A stretch of 49,500 bases of DNA from Trichloromonas sp034006665. GTDB taxonomy: Bacteria; Desulfobacterota; Desulfuromonadia; Desulfuromonadales; Trichloromonadaceae. The DNA lies in the NCBI RefSeq assembly GCF_034006665.1, contig NZ_JAVESI010000026.1, positions 1 through 49,500 on the forward strand. The letters are read 5' to 3'. The notes under the pieces are model-generated. The model saw only the letters and a program-made list of their open reading frames with translations, ran no database searches and was not told where the DNA came from. Every line of letters starts with the position of its first letter. Positions within the stretch are counted from its first letter, which is position 1. Positions 15,421-25,400 of this stretch are shown here, piece after piece. The position numbers and the translations under genes are program-made.

Positions 15421-17322
15421 ATGAACGTGATTGATGTCAACGGGTTGTACAAGAGTTATGGCGCGCGGTTGGTGCTTGACGGACTGGCATTTGCCGTGGC
15501 CGAGGGGGAGAAGGTCGGGGTCATCGGTCGTAATGGCTGTGGCAAGTCGACCCTGCTGCGGGTGCTGGCGGGGGAAGAAGATGCCGATGGCGGTGAGGTG
15601 ATGCGCAAGCGGGGGCTGACGGCTGCCTATCTGCCCCAAGAACCGGAACTCGACCCCGATCTGACCATCGCCGAGACCCTGGAACGGGCGTTGGCGGAAG
15701 CGCGCCGGAATCTTGCCCGATTTTACGAGATCGCTGCGCGCCTGCCTGCCGCCGACGCCGACGAAGGGGAGAAGCTGCTGGCGGAACAGCAGGCCCTGCA
15801 GCTTTGGCTCGACCACCATGGCGCCTGGGATCTCGGCCATCGCATCGCCGACATCTCCGGGCGTTTCGGTATCGTCGACCCGACCCGACGGGTTGGTGAA
15901 CTGTCGGGCGGCTGGGTCAAGAAAGTGGCCCTGGCCGCGATGTTTTTGCGCGAACCCGAACTTTTGCTGTTTGATGAACCGACCAACCATCTCGATGCCG
16001 AAACCGTCGCCGCCCTTGAAATCATGCTGTGCCGGTATCCCGGCGCGGTCATGCTGGTGACCCACGATCGCTATTTTCTCGACCGGGTGGTGGGGCGCAT
16101 GTTCGAGTTGGAACAGGGGGTGTTGACCCAGTATCAAGGGAACTACAGCGACTACCTGCGCCAGAAGCAGGAGCGGCTTGAAGCCGAAGGCCGGGCCCAG
16201 GGTCGTCTGATGAACCTGCTGCGGCGGGAGGAGGCCTGGCTGCATCGGGGGGCCAAGGCGCGCACCACCAAGCAGAAGGCGCGTATCGGTCGGGTTGAGG
16301 GACTGCGTGGACAGAAAAAGGATTTGCGGGTGCGCGACGTCAAGCTCGAATTTGCCGCCGAGCAACGCCTGGGTGGCACCATTCTCGAATTCCAGGACCT
16401 GGAGATCGAACTGGGCGGCCGGCGCCTGGTCGCGGGACTCTCCTTCATCCTCCGCAAGGGCGAGCGCATCGGTATCCTTGGTCCTAACGGTTGCGGCAAG
16501 ACCAGCCTGCTCAGAACTGTGCTGGGCGAGTTGAAACCCGCGGCGGGAGAGGTTGTGGTCGGCAGCAATACGCGCATCGGCTATCTCGACCAGGCCCGAA
16601 GCGGGCTCGATCCCGAGCAGTTTGTCCATGAAGCGCTGGGGGAGGGGGAGTGGGTTGAGGTTGCCGGCCGGAAACGGCACAAGATCGGCTATCTGGAAGA
16701 CTTTCTCTTCCCCGCCGCAGAGCAGCGCAAACGCATCAGTACCCTCTCCGGCGGCGAACGGGCGCGGCTGCTGTTGGCCTGTCTGATGCTGAAAGGGGCC
16801 AATCTACTGATTCTCGACGAGCCGACCAACGATCTCGACATTCCCACTATGCAGGTGCTGGAAGAGGCCTTCGCCGACTTTTCTGGTTGCGTGCTGGTGG
16901 TGACCCACGACCGCTGGTTTCTCGATCGGATCGCCACCGGTATCCTCCATTTCGAAGAGGCCGGCCGGGTGGCCTATTACGAGGGGAATTACGAGGATTT
17001 CCTCCGCTTTCAGGAATTGCGGACGGAGGATGAACGGCAGGCGCGCAAGCTGGAAGTGAAGCCGGCGGTGGTCGAGCCGAAGGCGCGGAAGAAGACCGGT
17101 CTTGGCTACAAGGAAAAGCGCGAACTGGAAGCGGTAGAGCGGGAAATTGCCGAACTGGAGCAGACCAAAGCCGACTATGAAGGGCTGCTCGCCGATCCGG
17201 CCCGCCTGGGGGATCATCTGCGCCTGGCGGAAGTGGCCGAATCGCTGCAGGAACTCGATTCCCGTCTGGAACAGCTGTTCGAACGCTGGGAAGAGCTGGA
17301 AACCCGCAATCAGGGGGGGTAA
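15421..17322 (+). CDS. uup: ABC-F family ATPase, Uup type
   Basis: This 633-aa soluble protein has two ABC ATPase domains and no membrane segments, the ABC-F architecture. Walker A motifs are GRNGCGKST (near residue 38) and GPNGCGKTS (near 354). Signatures LSGGWVKK and LSGGERAR and Walker B LLFDEPTNHLD and LILDEPTNDLD follow. The C-terminal 100 residues are a predicted coiled coil (LEAVEREIAELEQTKADYE), the Uup DNA-binding extension. The family acts on ribosomes or branched DNA. ATG 15421 follows AGAGGA with an 8-nt spacer; the frame extends 26 codons further upstream without a site. Confidence 0.92.
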   Translation: MNVIDVNGLYKSYGARLVLDGLAFAVAEGEKVGVIGRNGCGKSTLLRVLAGEEDADGGEVMRKRGLTAAYLPQEPELDPDLTIAETLERALAEARRNLARFYEIAARLPAADADEGEKLLAEQQALQLWLDHHGAWDLGHRIADISGRFGIVDPTRRVGELSGGWVKKVALAAMFLREPELLLFDEPTNHLDAETVAALEIMLCRYPGAVMLVTHDRYFLDRVVGRMFELEQGVLTQYQGNYSDYLRQKQERLEAEGRAQGRLMNLLRREEAWLHRGAKARTTKQKARIGRVEGLRGQKKDLRVRDVKLEFAAEQRLGGTILEFQDLEIELGGRRLVAGLSFILRKGERIGILGPNGCGKTSLLRTVLGELKPAAGEVVVGSNTRIGYLDQARSGLDPEQFVHEALGEGEWVEVAGRKRHKIGYLEDFLFPAAEQRKRISTLSGGERARLLLACLMLKGANLLILDEPTNDLDIPTMQVLEEAFADFSGCVLVVTHDRWFLDRIATGILHFEEAGRVAYYEGNYEDFLRFQELRTEDERQARKLEVKPAVVEPKARKKTGLGYKEKRELEAVEREIAELEQTKADYEGLLADPARLGDHLRLAEVAESLQELDSRLEQLFERWEELETRNQGG

Positions 17323-17706
17323 GGGGTTTTTTGCCGGCCCGTTCACTTCTCCACAACGACGCTTTTCCCTTTGTTTGGAAGTTTCTCCCCTGCGAGACCG
17401 TCGGCGGCAATCTCTTCTGCCTGGCGCCCCTCTCCGAAGATGCCCGGATGGTCGATCTGCTTGACAGGAGCGACTACGGAGCCCGTCGGTTCTGGGATCA
17501 GGAAGGTAGGCGATATTGAAGAACTTCACGCTACGCCGGGAGACGGCGTCAGGTTTTTCGGGATTGAATTCACCGGTCCGCGTTAAATGGCGGATTCTCT
17601 GCCCCGTCGTTTGCAGCGCTTTCCTTATCCCGTCATTTTAATCCCTCCCTCAGGAGGAACCCTTTTTCCTGCCCCGCCAAGGGTTTATTTTTGAACGACT
17701 TCCGCG
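17323..17706 (+). other. Region between uup and the acnB promoter
   Basis: This is about 380 bp without a confident gene. A plus-strand frame at 17331-17519 (62 codons from TTG; ending RRFWDQEGRRY) has GC-rich third positions like coding DNA and could be a small gene or a remnant; I recognise no family. A short hairpin (ACGCCG / CGGCGT, 17533-17549) followed by GGTTTTT could be a weak terminator. Confidence 0.35.
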
Positions 17707-17734
17707 TTGACAATCTCCCGTTCAATCGTATACA
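17707..17734 (+). promoter_or_regulatory. acnB promoter
   Basis: TTGACA (17707-17712), a 16-bp spacer and TATACA (17729-17734) form a near-consensus sigma70-type promoter 145 bp upstream of the acnB ATG. The -10 is embedded in the shared 15-bp operator candidate. Confidence 0.7.
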
Positions 17735-17742
17735 GTATGCAA
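17728..17742. promoter_or_regulatory. Candidate operator shared with icd
   Basis: GTATACAGTATGCAA is identical to 6570-6584 at the icd promoter and covers the -10 and probable transcription start of acnB. See the icd operator entry. The identity at two TCA-cycle promoters on opposite strands is unlikely to be chance. Confidence 0.6.
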
Positions 17743-17878
17743 GTTTCCGGTTCCGTAGCGCGCCTTCGCGCACCTTTTTCGCCGAACTGGCAGTCTTTCG
17801 ATAAAGACCTCTGTCGGCCGTATTCAAGGGGCCGCTTCGCGAGGAAAGAACGTCCCCACTACATTGAGGAGGAGAGAG

Positions 17879-20413
17879 ATGATCGAAGCATATCTGAAAC
17901 ATGAGGAAGAGCGTAAGGCCCAAGGCATTCCCGCGCTTCCCCTGAACCCCGAGCAGGCCGCCGATCTCTGCAAGCTGCTGCAGGCACCCCCCGCCGGCAA
18001 GGAAAGCTTTCTGCTGAATCTGTTCAAGGAGCGCATCTCCCCGGGGGTTGACCCGGCCGCCGAAGTCAAGGCCGATTTCCTCGGCAAGCTCCTCAAGGGC
18101 GCGGTCAGCTCTCCGCTGATCAACAAGAAGGATGCCATTAAGATCCTCGGCACCATGATCGGCGGCTACAACGTCAACCCCCTGGTCGAAGCCCTCAAGG
18201 ATGCCGAACTGGCCGACGACGCGGCCGCCGCCCTTTCCGGCATCACCCTGGTTTACGATGCTTTTGATGACGTGCTGGCGCTGTCCAAATCCAATGCCGC
18301 CGCCAAGAAGGTTGTTGAATCCTGGGCCAACGCCGAATGGTTCACCTCCAAGCCGGCCATGCCCGAAACCATCAAGGTCAAGGTTTACAAGGTTGACGGC
18401 GAAATCAATACCGACGATTTCTCCCCGGCCGGCGATGCCTGGAGCCGCCCCGACATCCCGCTGCACGCCCTGGCCATGGGCAAGACCCGCTTCCCTACCG
18501 GCAACGCCGAAATCGCCAAATTCCGCGATGATGGCTTCCAGGTTGCCTTTGTCGGTGACGTCGTCGGCACCGGCTCCTCCCGCAAGTCGGCCTGCAACAG
18601 CGTGCTCTGGCACATTGGCAATGAAATTCCGGCCGTGCCCAACAAGAAGACCGGCGGCATCATTATCGGCGGCGTTATCGCCCCGATCTTTTTCAACACT
18701 GCCCAAGACTCCGGCGCCCTGCCGCTGAAGATGGACGTGACCGGCATGAACACCGGCGACGTCATCGTCATCAATACCAAGAAGGGGGAAGTGACCAACG
18801 AAGCCGGCAAGGTCATCACCACCTTTGAAATTGCGCCCAATACCGTTCCCGACGAATTCCGCGCCGGTGGCCGTATTCCGCTGATCATCGGCCGCAGCGT
18901 GACCAGCAAGGCCCGCGCCGCTCTCGGCCTGCCTGAGACCGAGGTCTTCACCAAGCCGGTCAATCCGGTGCCCAAGGCCGGTCAGGGCTACTCCCTGGCG
19001 CAGAAGATGGTTGGCCGGGCCTGCGGCGTTGCCGGTATTCTCCCCGGTACCGCCTGCGAGCCGAAGATGACCACCGTCGGCAGCCAGGATACCACCGGCC
19101 CGATGACCGCTGACGAACTGAAAGAACTGGCCTGCCTCAAGTTCCAGGCGCCCATGTTCATGCAGTCCTTTTGCCACACTGCCGCCTATCCCAAACCGGC
19201 GGACGTGAAGATGCACAAGACCTTGCCCCATTTCGTCGCCGAGCGCGCCGGTGTCGCCCTGCGTCCCGGTGACGGCGTCATCCACAGCTGGCTCAACCGT
19301 CTGCTGCTGCCCGACACCGTCGGCACCGGTGGCGATAGCCACACCCGCTTCCCTATCGGCATCAGCTTCCCGGCCGGTTCCGGTTTGGTTGCTTTCGCCG
19401 GCGCCATGGGTTTCATGCCCCTGGATATGCCCGAGTCGGTGCTGGTCCGCTTTAAGGGGCAGCTCAACCCGGGCATCACCCTGCGCGACGCGGTCAACGC
19501 TATTCCCTTCTGGGCGATCAAACAGGGTCTGATGACCGTGCCCAAAAAGAACAAGAAGAACATCTTCAACGGCCGCATCCTTGAAATGGAAGGTCTACCC
19601 AATCTCTCCGTTGAGCAGGCTTTTGAGTTGACCGACGCCGCCGCCGAGCGCTCCGCTGCTGCCGGCTGCATCCAGCTCTCCGAGGAGTCGGTCTGCACCT
19701 ATTTGCGCTCCAACGTCGCCCTGATGAAGAAGATGATCGAAGATGGTTACCAGGATCCCCAGACCCTGCAGAACCGTATCGACGCCGTCAACGAGTGGCT
19801 GAAGGCGCCCAACCTGCTCAAGGCTGATGCCAACGCTGAGTATGCCGCCGTCATCGAAATCGATCTGGCTGACATTAAAGAGCCGATTCTGGCCTGCCCG
19901 AACGATCCGGACGATGTCAAACTCCTCTCCGAAGTCGCCGGTACCCCGATTCAGGACGTTTTCCTCGGTTCCTGTATGACCAACATCGGCCACTTCCGCG
20001 CCGCCGCCGAGATCTGGCGCGGTCAGAAGTTCAATCCCAACGTCCGCACCTGGATCTGCCCGCCGACCCGTATGGATCAGCAGCAGCTCAAGGAAGAGGC
20101 ACTCTTCTCGGTCTATAGCGCTGTGGGCGCCCGCATCGAAATCGCCGGCTGCTCGCTGTGCATGGGCAACCAGGCCCGCGTTCCCGACGGGGTGAATGTG
20201 TTCTCCACCTCGACCCGTAACTTCGACGACCGTATCGGTACCGGCGCCAAGGTCTACCTCGGCTCCGCTGAACTCGGCGCGGTGACTACCAACCTCGGAA
20301 AACTGCCGACTCCGGCCGAGTATCTGGCGGTTTACAAGGAGAAGGTCGCGCCCAAGGCTGAGCAGATCTACAAATACCTGCAGTTTGATGAAATGAACGG
20401 CTACCGCAAGTAA
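17879..20413 (+). CDS. acnB: Aconitate hydratase B
   Basis: This 844-aa protein matches the AcnB (bifunctional aconitase/2-methylisocitrate dehydratase) family, in which an N-terminal HEAT-like domain and the swivel domain (VDGEINTDDFSPAGDAWSRP near residue 175) precede the catalytic domains. Fe-S cluster cysteines are visible in FLGSCMTNIGHFR and CSLCMGNQARV, the latter giving the CxxC pair. It interconverts citrate and isocitrate in the cytoplasm, just upstream of Icd in the cycle. ATG 17879 follows GAGGAGG; a TTG five codons upstream is less likely. It is monocistronic, with its own promoter and terminator. Confidence 0.96.
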   Translation: MIEAYLKHEEERKAQGIPALPLNPEQAADLCKLLQAPPAGKESFLLNLFKERISPGVDPAAEVKADFLGKLLKGAVSSPLINKKDAIKILGTMIGGYNVNPLVEALKDAELADDAAAALSGITLVYDAFDDVLALSKSNAAAKKVVESWANAEWFTSKPAMPETIKVKVYKVDGEINTDDFSPAGDAWSRPDIPLHALAMGKTRFPTGNAEIAKFRDDGFQVAFVGDVVGTGSSRKSACNSVLWHIGNEIPAVPNKKTGGIIIGGVIAPIFFNTAQDSGALPLKMDVTGMNTGDVIVINTKKGEVTNEAGKVITTFEIAPNTVPDEFRAGGRIPLIIGRSVTSKARAALGLPETEVFTKPVNPVPKAGQGYSLAQKMVGRACGVAGILPGTACEPKMTTVGSQDTTGPMTADELKELACLKFQAPMFMQSFCHTAAYPKPADVKMHKTLPHFVAERAGVALRPGDGVIHSWLNRLLLPDTVGTGGDSHTRFPIGISFPAGSGLVAFAGAMGFMPLDMPESVLVRFKGQLNPGITLRDAVNAIPFWAIKQGLMTVPKKNKKNIFNGRILEMEGLPNLSVEQAFELTDAAAERSAAAGCIQLSEESVCTYLRSNVALMKKMIEDGYQDPQTLQNRIDAVNEWLKAPNLLKADANAEYAAVIEIDLADIKEPILACPNDPDDVKLLSEVAGTPIQDVFLGSCMTNIGHFRAAAEIWRGQKFNPNVRTWICPPTRMDQQQLKEEALFSVYSAVGARIEIAGCSLCMGNQARVPDGVNVFSTSTRNFDDRIGTGAKVYLGSAELGAVTTNLGKLPTPAEYLAVYKEKVAPKAEQIYKYLQFDEMNGYRK

Positions 20414-20434
20414 GCCGAGGGTTTTTCCGAAAGA

Positions 20435-20472
20435 AAAATGCCCCTGCCGGATTTCCCCGGCAGGGGCATTTT
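20435..20472 (+). terminator. Intrinsic terminator after acnB
   Basis: AATGCCCCTGCCGG and CCGGCAGGGGCATT form a 14-bp stem with a 6-nt loop, followed by TTTT. A group II intron begins 5 bp after it (20477). Confidence 0.92.
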
Positions 20473-20476
20473 CGTG

Positions 20477-20721
20477 GTGCGCCCGGTAGGTCGCGTGGCG
20501 CGTAAGCGCCATCGATTCAGCTGTGGTGGCTGAATCGTGAATTGGAGGTGGAAGTCCTCTATCGGCTCGCCAAGGGGAACGATTAGCCGGACGGCAAGGG
20601 TGTCCACCGCGAGGTGGAATCTGAAGGAAGCCGCAGGCAAAGCACTGGCCTGACGAACAGGAATCGCATACGAGGCGGCCGCGCCGGGTGAGAAGGCTTA
20701 CTATCTTCAAAGCCCGATACT
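20477..20721 (+). mobile_element. Truncated group II intron, 5' domain I, class C-like
   Basis: The segment opens with GTGCGCCCGG, the conserved 5' end. It continues with GGAGGTGGAAGTCCTC, GATTAGCC, GGCAAGGGTGTCC, GGAATCTGAAGGAAGC, GGCAAAGC and GAACAGGAATCGCATACGAG, which follow in order the domain I landmarks of the class C intron of Oceanobacillus iheyensis as I recall it. It begins 5 bp after the acnB terminator on the same strand, the known insertion habit of class C introns. Only about 245 nt remain: an IS21-type end begins at 20722, and no reverse transcriptase, domain V or domain VI is present nearby. It cannot splice. Confidence 0.82.
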
Positions 20722-21540
20722 TGTGATTTTTCACGACCATTCCCCCACCTGAACTCCTGATTTTTCAGGAGCATTCCTCCGCCCCTTTTTCAAGAGCATT
20801 CCCCCACCCCTGAGATTATCGGCACGGCGCTGTTTCTAACCTTCTTTCATTCCCCCGCTGGAGGAAGGAAGGCATGGCACACAAGGAGTACGGCGTGACG
20901 GATATTCTTGACCTTTTACGCAGGGTGAAAGCCAAAGACAGCCAGCGCCGCATTGCCCGGGCGACAGGCATGGACCGCAAGACCGTGCGCAACTACCTGG
21001 GGCTCGCCGCCGAGCATGGCTTTGCCAATTCGGTTGCCGACGATCAGTTGTCCGAGATCGCCGCGGCCTTCTTTTGCCAAGTGCACGGTGGCCAGAGTAG
21101 ACCATCGGAGCCGGGCGCTTGCGCGCCACTTCTGCCCCACCGCGAGTTGCTTTCCGGTTGGCTGGAGACGGACGGACTGTCCCTGACCAAGGCCCACATC
21201 AAACTCGGCCGCATGGGGGTCGACGTCACCTACAGCACCCTCTACCGCTATGCCCGGGAGACCCTCGGCTTCGGCGGCCCGAAGGTGACGGTGCGCATGG
21301 CCCAGACCGAACCGGGCGAGGTGGCCCAATGCGATTTCGGTCGCATGGGGCTGGTGTTCGACCCCGAAACCGGCAGGGACCGGGTGCTGCACGCCCTGGT
21401 GGTAACCCTGGTGTTCAGCCGGCACCAGTATGTCTTCCTCACCCATCGTCAGGATCTGGATGCCCTGATCGCCGGGATCGAGGAAGCCTGGGAGTTTTTC
21501 GGCGGGGTCTGCAGGCGCCTGATTCCCGATTATGTTCTCG
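20722..21540 (+). mobile_element. IS21-family element, left half only
   Basis: The likely end starts TGTGATTTTTCACGACC at 20722. Three imperfect direct repeats of about 23-25 bp (cores TTTTTCACGACCATTCC, TTTTTCAGGAGCATTCC and TTTTTCAAGAGCATTCC at 20727, 20761 and 20786) are the multiple transposase-binding sites typical of IS21-family ends. They precede the N-terminal half of istA. The C-terminal half of istA, istB and the right end are missing; the sequence stops at the palindromic junction 21527-21552. Confidence 0.8.
20874..21530 (+). pseudogene. istA: istA, 5' part (IS21-family transposase, element A)
   Basis: About 219 codons remain of a transposase that is normally about 500 aa. The N-terminal helix-turn-helix (SQRRIARATGMDRKTVRNYL, about residues 23-42) is intact. 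The first catalytic Asp of the DDE triad is in EVAQCDFGRMG, and the frame reaches the second Asp (RLIPD) exactly where it breaks. The open frame then continues to 21887 through unrelated antisense sequence of element B, so the apparent 337-aa product is a chimera. ATG 20874 follows GGAGGAAGGAAGG. Confidence 0.85.
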
Positions 21541-21552
21541 GGAACATAATCG
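21527..21552. repeat. Perfect palindrome at the IS21/IS21 junction
   Basis: Arms CGATTATGTTC and GAACATAATCG (11 bp each) flank a TCGG centre. The palindrome lies exactly where both transposase frames lose homology, just after the second catalytic Asp in each. It could have driven a fold-back or template-switch rearrangement, or it could be a recombination site in its own right. Confidence 0.8.
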
Positions 21553-22375
21553 ATGATCACCAGTTCCGGCACGCTGCCGAAGAACGCAAAGGCGCGGGCG
21601 TGGGAGCCGAGCCAGTCGGACAGGCCCTGACTCAGCGTCGCCTTGGCAAAGGTGTAGCTGCTGGCTCCCAGCACCGCGACGAAGATCTGGGCCTCGCTGA
21701 TCTCGCCGGTGTGCGGATTGACAATCGGCAGGGTGTGACCGGCGTAATCGACGAACAGCTTCTCCCCGGCCTTGTGCACCTGGCGCATGGAGATCTTCAG
21801 TTTACGTGCCCAGCGGCGGTACAGTTCACAGAAATGGCTGTAGCGATACCCCTGCGGATGCTCGGCAATATATTCCTCCCAGAGTAGCATCAGGGTGACA
21901 CCTTTACGCTTAAGCTCATTGTGGAGGTAGGCGCAGTCCGGCAGCGGACGGTGGGAAGAGACAACCGCAGCGGCAGGAGGAAACAGCAGATTGTAAAGCT
22001 GCTGATCGGTCAGTGAATCGGCTCAGCCCGGCCATGTTGGCCCGCTGCAGATAATCGCCGACCGTGGTGCGGGATATGTTCAAACAGCGGGAGATCGGGC
22101 GTTGCCCGAGACCGCTGTCATGATGAAGACGGAGTGTTTCTCTGATCTTGCGCATGGATAACCTCTTGTTTGCCAACGGTGCACCTCCTGGAAAATAAAA
22201 TTTCCAAGGTTGTACACCAGGTTATCCAGCGTCGCGTTTCGATTCCGGAGGAAACTGGGCCAGTTTGCGCCGGAACGGGTGGCCCAGTTTGCAGCGGAAT
22301 CGGTGGCCGGATGGTCCCGGAATCCGCAACTTGGCAGTGTCGCCGGGAATTCTGTCGTCAACGATTGTGCTGGCA
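21541..22375 (-). mobile_element. Second IS21-family element, left half only, inverted
   Basis: Read on the minus strand, this element begins near TGCCAGCACAATCG (22375), has two direct repeats about 24 bp apart at 22257-22304 (cores CAGTTTGCGCCGGAA and CAGTTTGCAGCGGAA, given on the plus strand), and then istA. It is a different IS21-type element from the one at 20722: the terminal repeats and protein sequence differ. It ends at the same palindrome, facing element A tail to tail. The far end, istB and any target duplication are absent. Confidence 0.78.
21545..22176 (-). pseudogene. istA: istA, 5' part, frameshifted (IS21-family transposase, element B)
   Basis: The frame opens at TTG 22176 after AGGAGG (MANKRLSMRKIRE, with helix-turn-helix ISRCLNISRTTVGDYLQRA). 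It shifts frame near 22018, and resumes as TDQQLYNLLFPP, then NELKRKGVTLMLLWEEY and KAGEKLFVDYAGHTLP, which holds the first catalytic Asp. It breaks at ELVIIDYV, the second Asp. So it carries two lesions: a one-base-type frameshift and loss of the C-terminal half. Not functional. Confidence 0.82.
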
Positions 22376-22409
22376 TAGTCCCCTGATTCACCGACCGCCA
22401 AATCGTTCT

Positions 22410-25400
22410 CTATCCTTCTCCCCCCTCCCGCAACAACTCCAGCAGGTCCTCCGCCGAAACGCGTAGGGCCGTTTCCGTTCCTTCGAGCAGGGAGTCGGCC
22501 AGTTCGCGTTTTTGGCCGTGCAGGGCGACGATCTTTTCTTCGATGGTGTTGGCCGCGACCAGACGATAGACCGTGACCGGGCGGAGCTGGCCGATGCGGT
22601 GGGCGCGGTCGGAGGCCTGATCCTCAACCGCCGGGTTCCACCAGGGGTCCATGTGGATGACGTAGTCGGCGGCGGTGAGGTTGAGGCCGACGCCGCCGGC
22701 CTTGAGACTGATGAGAAAGAGCTCCCCTTGTCCAGCCTGAAAGGTGGCGACCTGGGCTTGGCGTTCCTTGGCCGGGGTGGAGCCGTCGAGATACTGGTAG
22801 GCGATGCCGTCCTTGTCCAATTCCGCCCGCAACAGATCGAGATGGGCGACGAACTGGCTGAAGACCAGCGCCCGGTGGCCGTTGGCCCGCAGTTCGTCGA
22901 CGATCTCCCGGAAGGCCGCGAGCTTGGCGCTGGGCAGGGCGCTTTCCGGCAGCACCAGGCGCGGATGGCAGCAGGCTCGGCGCAGGCGCATGATTTCGGC
23001 GAGGATGCGGATCTGCCGCTCGCCGGGGGACTGCTCTTCGGCCTCGCCCAAGTTGTCCAGGGCCTTGCGTCGCAGGGCTTCGTAGAAGGCCGCTTCTTCC
23101 GTGGAAAGCTCCACCCGCTGGACGATCTCGGTGCGCGGCGGCAACTCCTCCAGCACCTGGCTTTTGCTGCGGCGCAGGATGAAGGGACGGATAAGTTTTT
23201 TCAGCAGGGTGCGGGCAGACTTGTCCCGCTCCCGTTCGATGGGGTGGGCGAAGCGGGCGGTGAAGGACTGGTGCGAGCCGAGCAGGCCGGGATTGAGAAA
23301 GCGGAACAGGTTCCAGAGTTCGTCCAGGCGGTTTTCCACTGGGGTGCCGGTGGTGGCGACGCGGAATCCGGCATTAAGCTGCATCGCTGCCTGGGAGCGC
23401 TTGGTGGCCATGTTCTTGATTGCCTGGGCTTCGTCGAGCACCACCGTTTCCCAGCGGACGCCGGTCAGCCGTTCGGCTTCCTGCTGAAACAGGGTGTAGC
23501 TGCAAATCGCCAGATCGAAGGGTTGCAGCGATTCGACGAAGGCTTGCCGGTCGCTGCCGCCGAAGAGTCGCGGCCGCAAGGTCGGCGCGAAGCGGCGGGC
23601 CTCGCTCTCCCAGTTGAGACAGACCGAGGTCGGCGCCAGCACCAGCGCCGGTCCCGACGGGGCGCGGTCGATGAGCAGGGCCAGCGCCTGCACGGTTTTG
23701 CCCAGGCCCATGTCGTCGGCGAGACAGGCGCCGACCCCCCAATGGGCCAAGCGGCTGAGCCATTCGAAGCCTTCCCGCTGATAGTCGCGCAGTTCGGCGC
23801 GCAAGGTGGCGGGGACCGTTGGTTGCAGGGCTTCGGCGGCGCGGAACCGTCCCAGCGCTGTTTTCCAGGATTTATCCCCCTTGAGCCCGCCGACGCCGCC
23901 CAGCGCCTCGTTCACCAAGGGCGCTGCCAGGGGATGGAAACGGGGTTCCTTGCCGTGCCGGTCCACCACCCGCCGCAGCTCGTCCAGCCGCCGGCGGAAT
24001 TCCTCGGTGAGGGCGACGAATTCCCCGTCGGCCAGGGGGATGAAGCGGCCTTTTTCCTGCTCGGCGAGTTCCAGCAGCCGTTGCAGCGACAGCACCTGAT
24101 CCGCGTCGAGGGCGATTTCACCCTCCAGCGAGAACCAGTCCTTGCCCGAACGTACCGCCAGCTTCAGCCGCTCCCACGAGGCCGTGCCGCGCAGCCTGAA
24201 CTTTTCCCCTTCCGGCCAGCGCAGGACATAGTCCTCGGGATCGGCGCGCAGCAGGTCGTGCAGCGCTTCAAGCAGTTCCAGGGCCTCTTGCGGCTCTTCC
24301 AATCGCCAGAACCCATCGTGGCTTGCACAGGACTCGAAACCGCTCCAGCTTTGTAGCAGCGTTTCGTGGCGCCGTCGTTCCAGAATCTGATCCCGCTGGC
24401 ATTGCCGCTTTTTCCCCTCGATCTCGGCGATCACCGTCGCCCCGCCCTGACTGGGGAGGAAGCGAGGGCCCCGCTCGCCGAAGGGGAAAACCCGCGTCTC
24501 GACGCTGATTCCCGCTCCCGACGGGCGCAGCAGCAGATACAGGCGGCTGTCCGCCTCCACCGATTCGGCGGCGAGATTCTCCCCGGCCAGGTCGGAGTGG
24601 ACCAGGACGTGGGGGGAAACGGCGGTGATGGCGGCGAGGAGCTCCTTCTCCCCTGTTTCGGGCACGGTCAGCTTTTCGCCGAGAATGCTGGCGATGCGCC
24701 GCTGTTCCACCGTCGGTTCGTAAAGGCGCAAGCGTGTCGGTCCTTCCCAACTCCAGAAAAAATTCTTGTCCGGATCGGGCAGGGGCGCCAGGCGCACATT
24801 CAGTTTCCCCTGGGCGCGCAGCACTTCCAGGGTGAACTCCCCCTTGGCCAAGGTCAGCGGCTCTTCCTCGTGGCCTCCGTTAAAAACCAGCGGGTGATCG
24901 ATCAGGGCGCGCAGGGTCTTGGCGATGTCGAATTCGTAGACCATCTGGGCATAGTAGCCGTAGTTGTAGGTTCGTTCCTTGCGAATGCAGGCGATAGCTT
25001 TGTGATCTTGGGGCGTGAGGAAATCGAGACGCGCGCTCTCCTCCGCCAGCCGTTTCAGGGCGACGTTACGCCCCTTGCTCCAGCCCCGGGCGCCCAGCTT
25101 CTGTTCGACGGGCTGGATAGTGATATGAGAATCTTTGCCATAGATCAGCCAGATCAGACGGGAGGCCTTGGCGGCGACGGTTGGGGATGTCCCGGCAGCG
25201 ACCGCGCCGGAGCCCAGAGTCAAGAGCGCCTTGAGGGAGCGCTGCCAGTTTTGCTCGTCCGTCCTCCCCCCGGTCAGACCGGTGATCCCCTCCTCGGCGA
25301 AGAGTTTCGTCGCCCACTCGGGTCGCACCTTCCCTTTCGAATCGAAGGCTTCGAGCAGCAGAAGCGCTTCGCCCCCCAGCCAGAGAAATCCCGAGGCATG

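Noticed and set aside
17633..19342. 569-codon minus-strand frame
   Set aside because: Antisense to acnB and its promoter; Gly/Asp/Val-rich shadow.
20874..21887. Apparent intact 337-aa transposase
   Set aside because: The last third is antisense sequence of a second IS element; the frame is a chimera across the palindromic junction.
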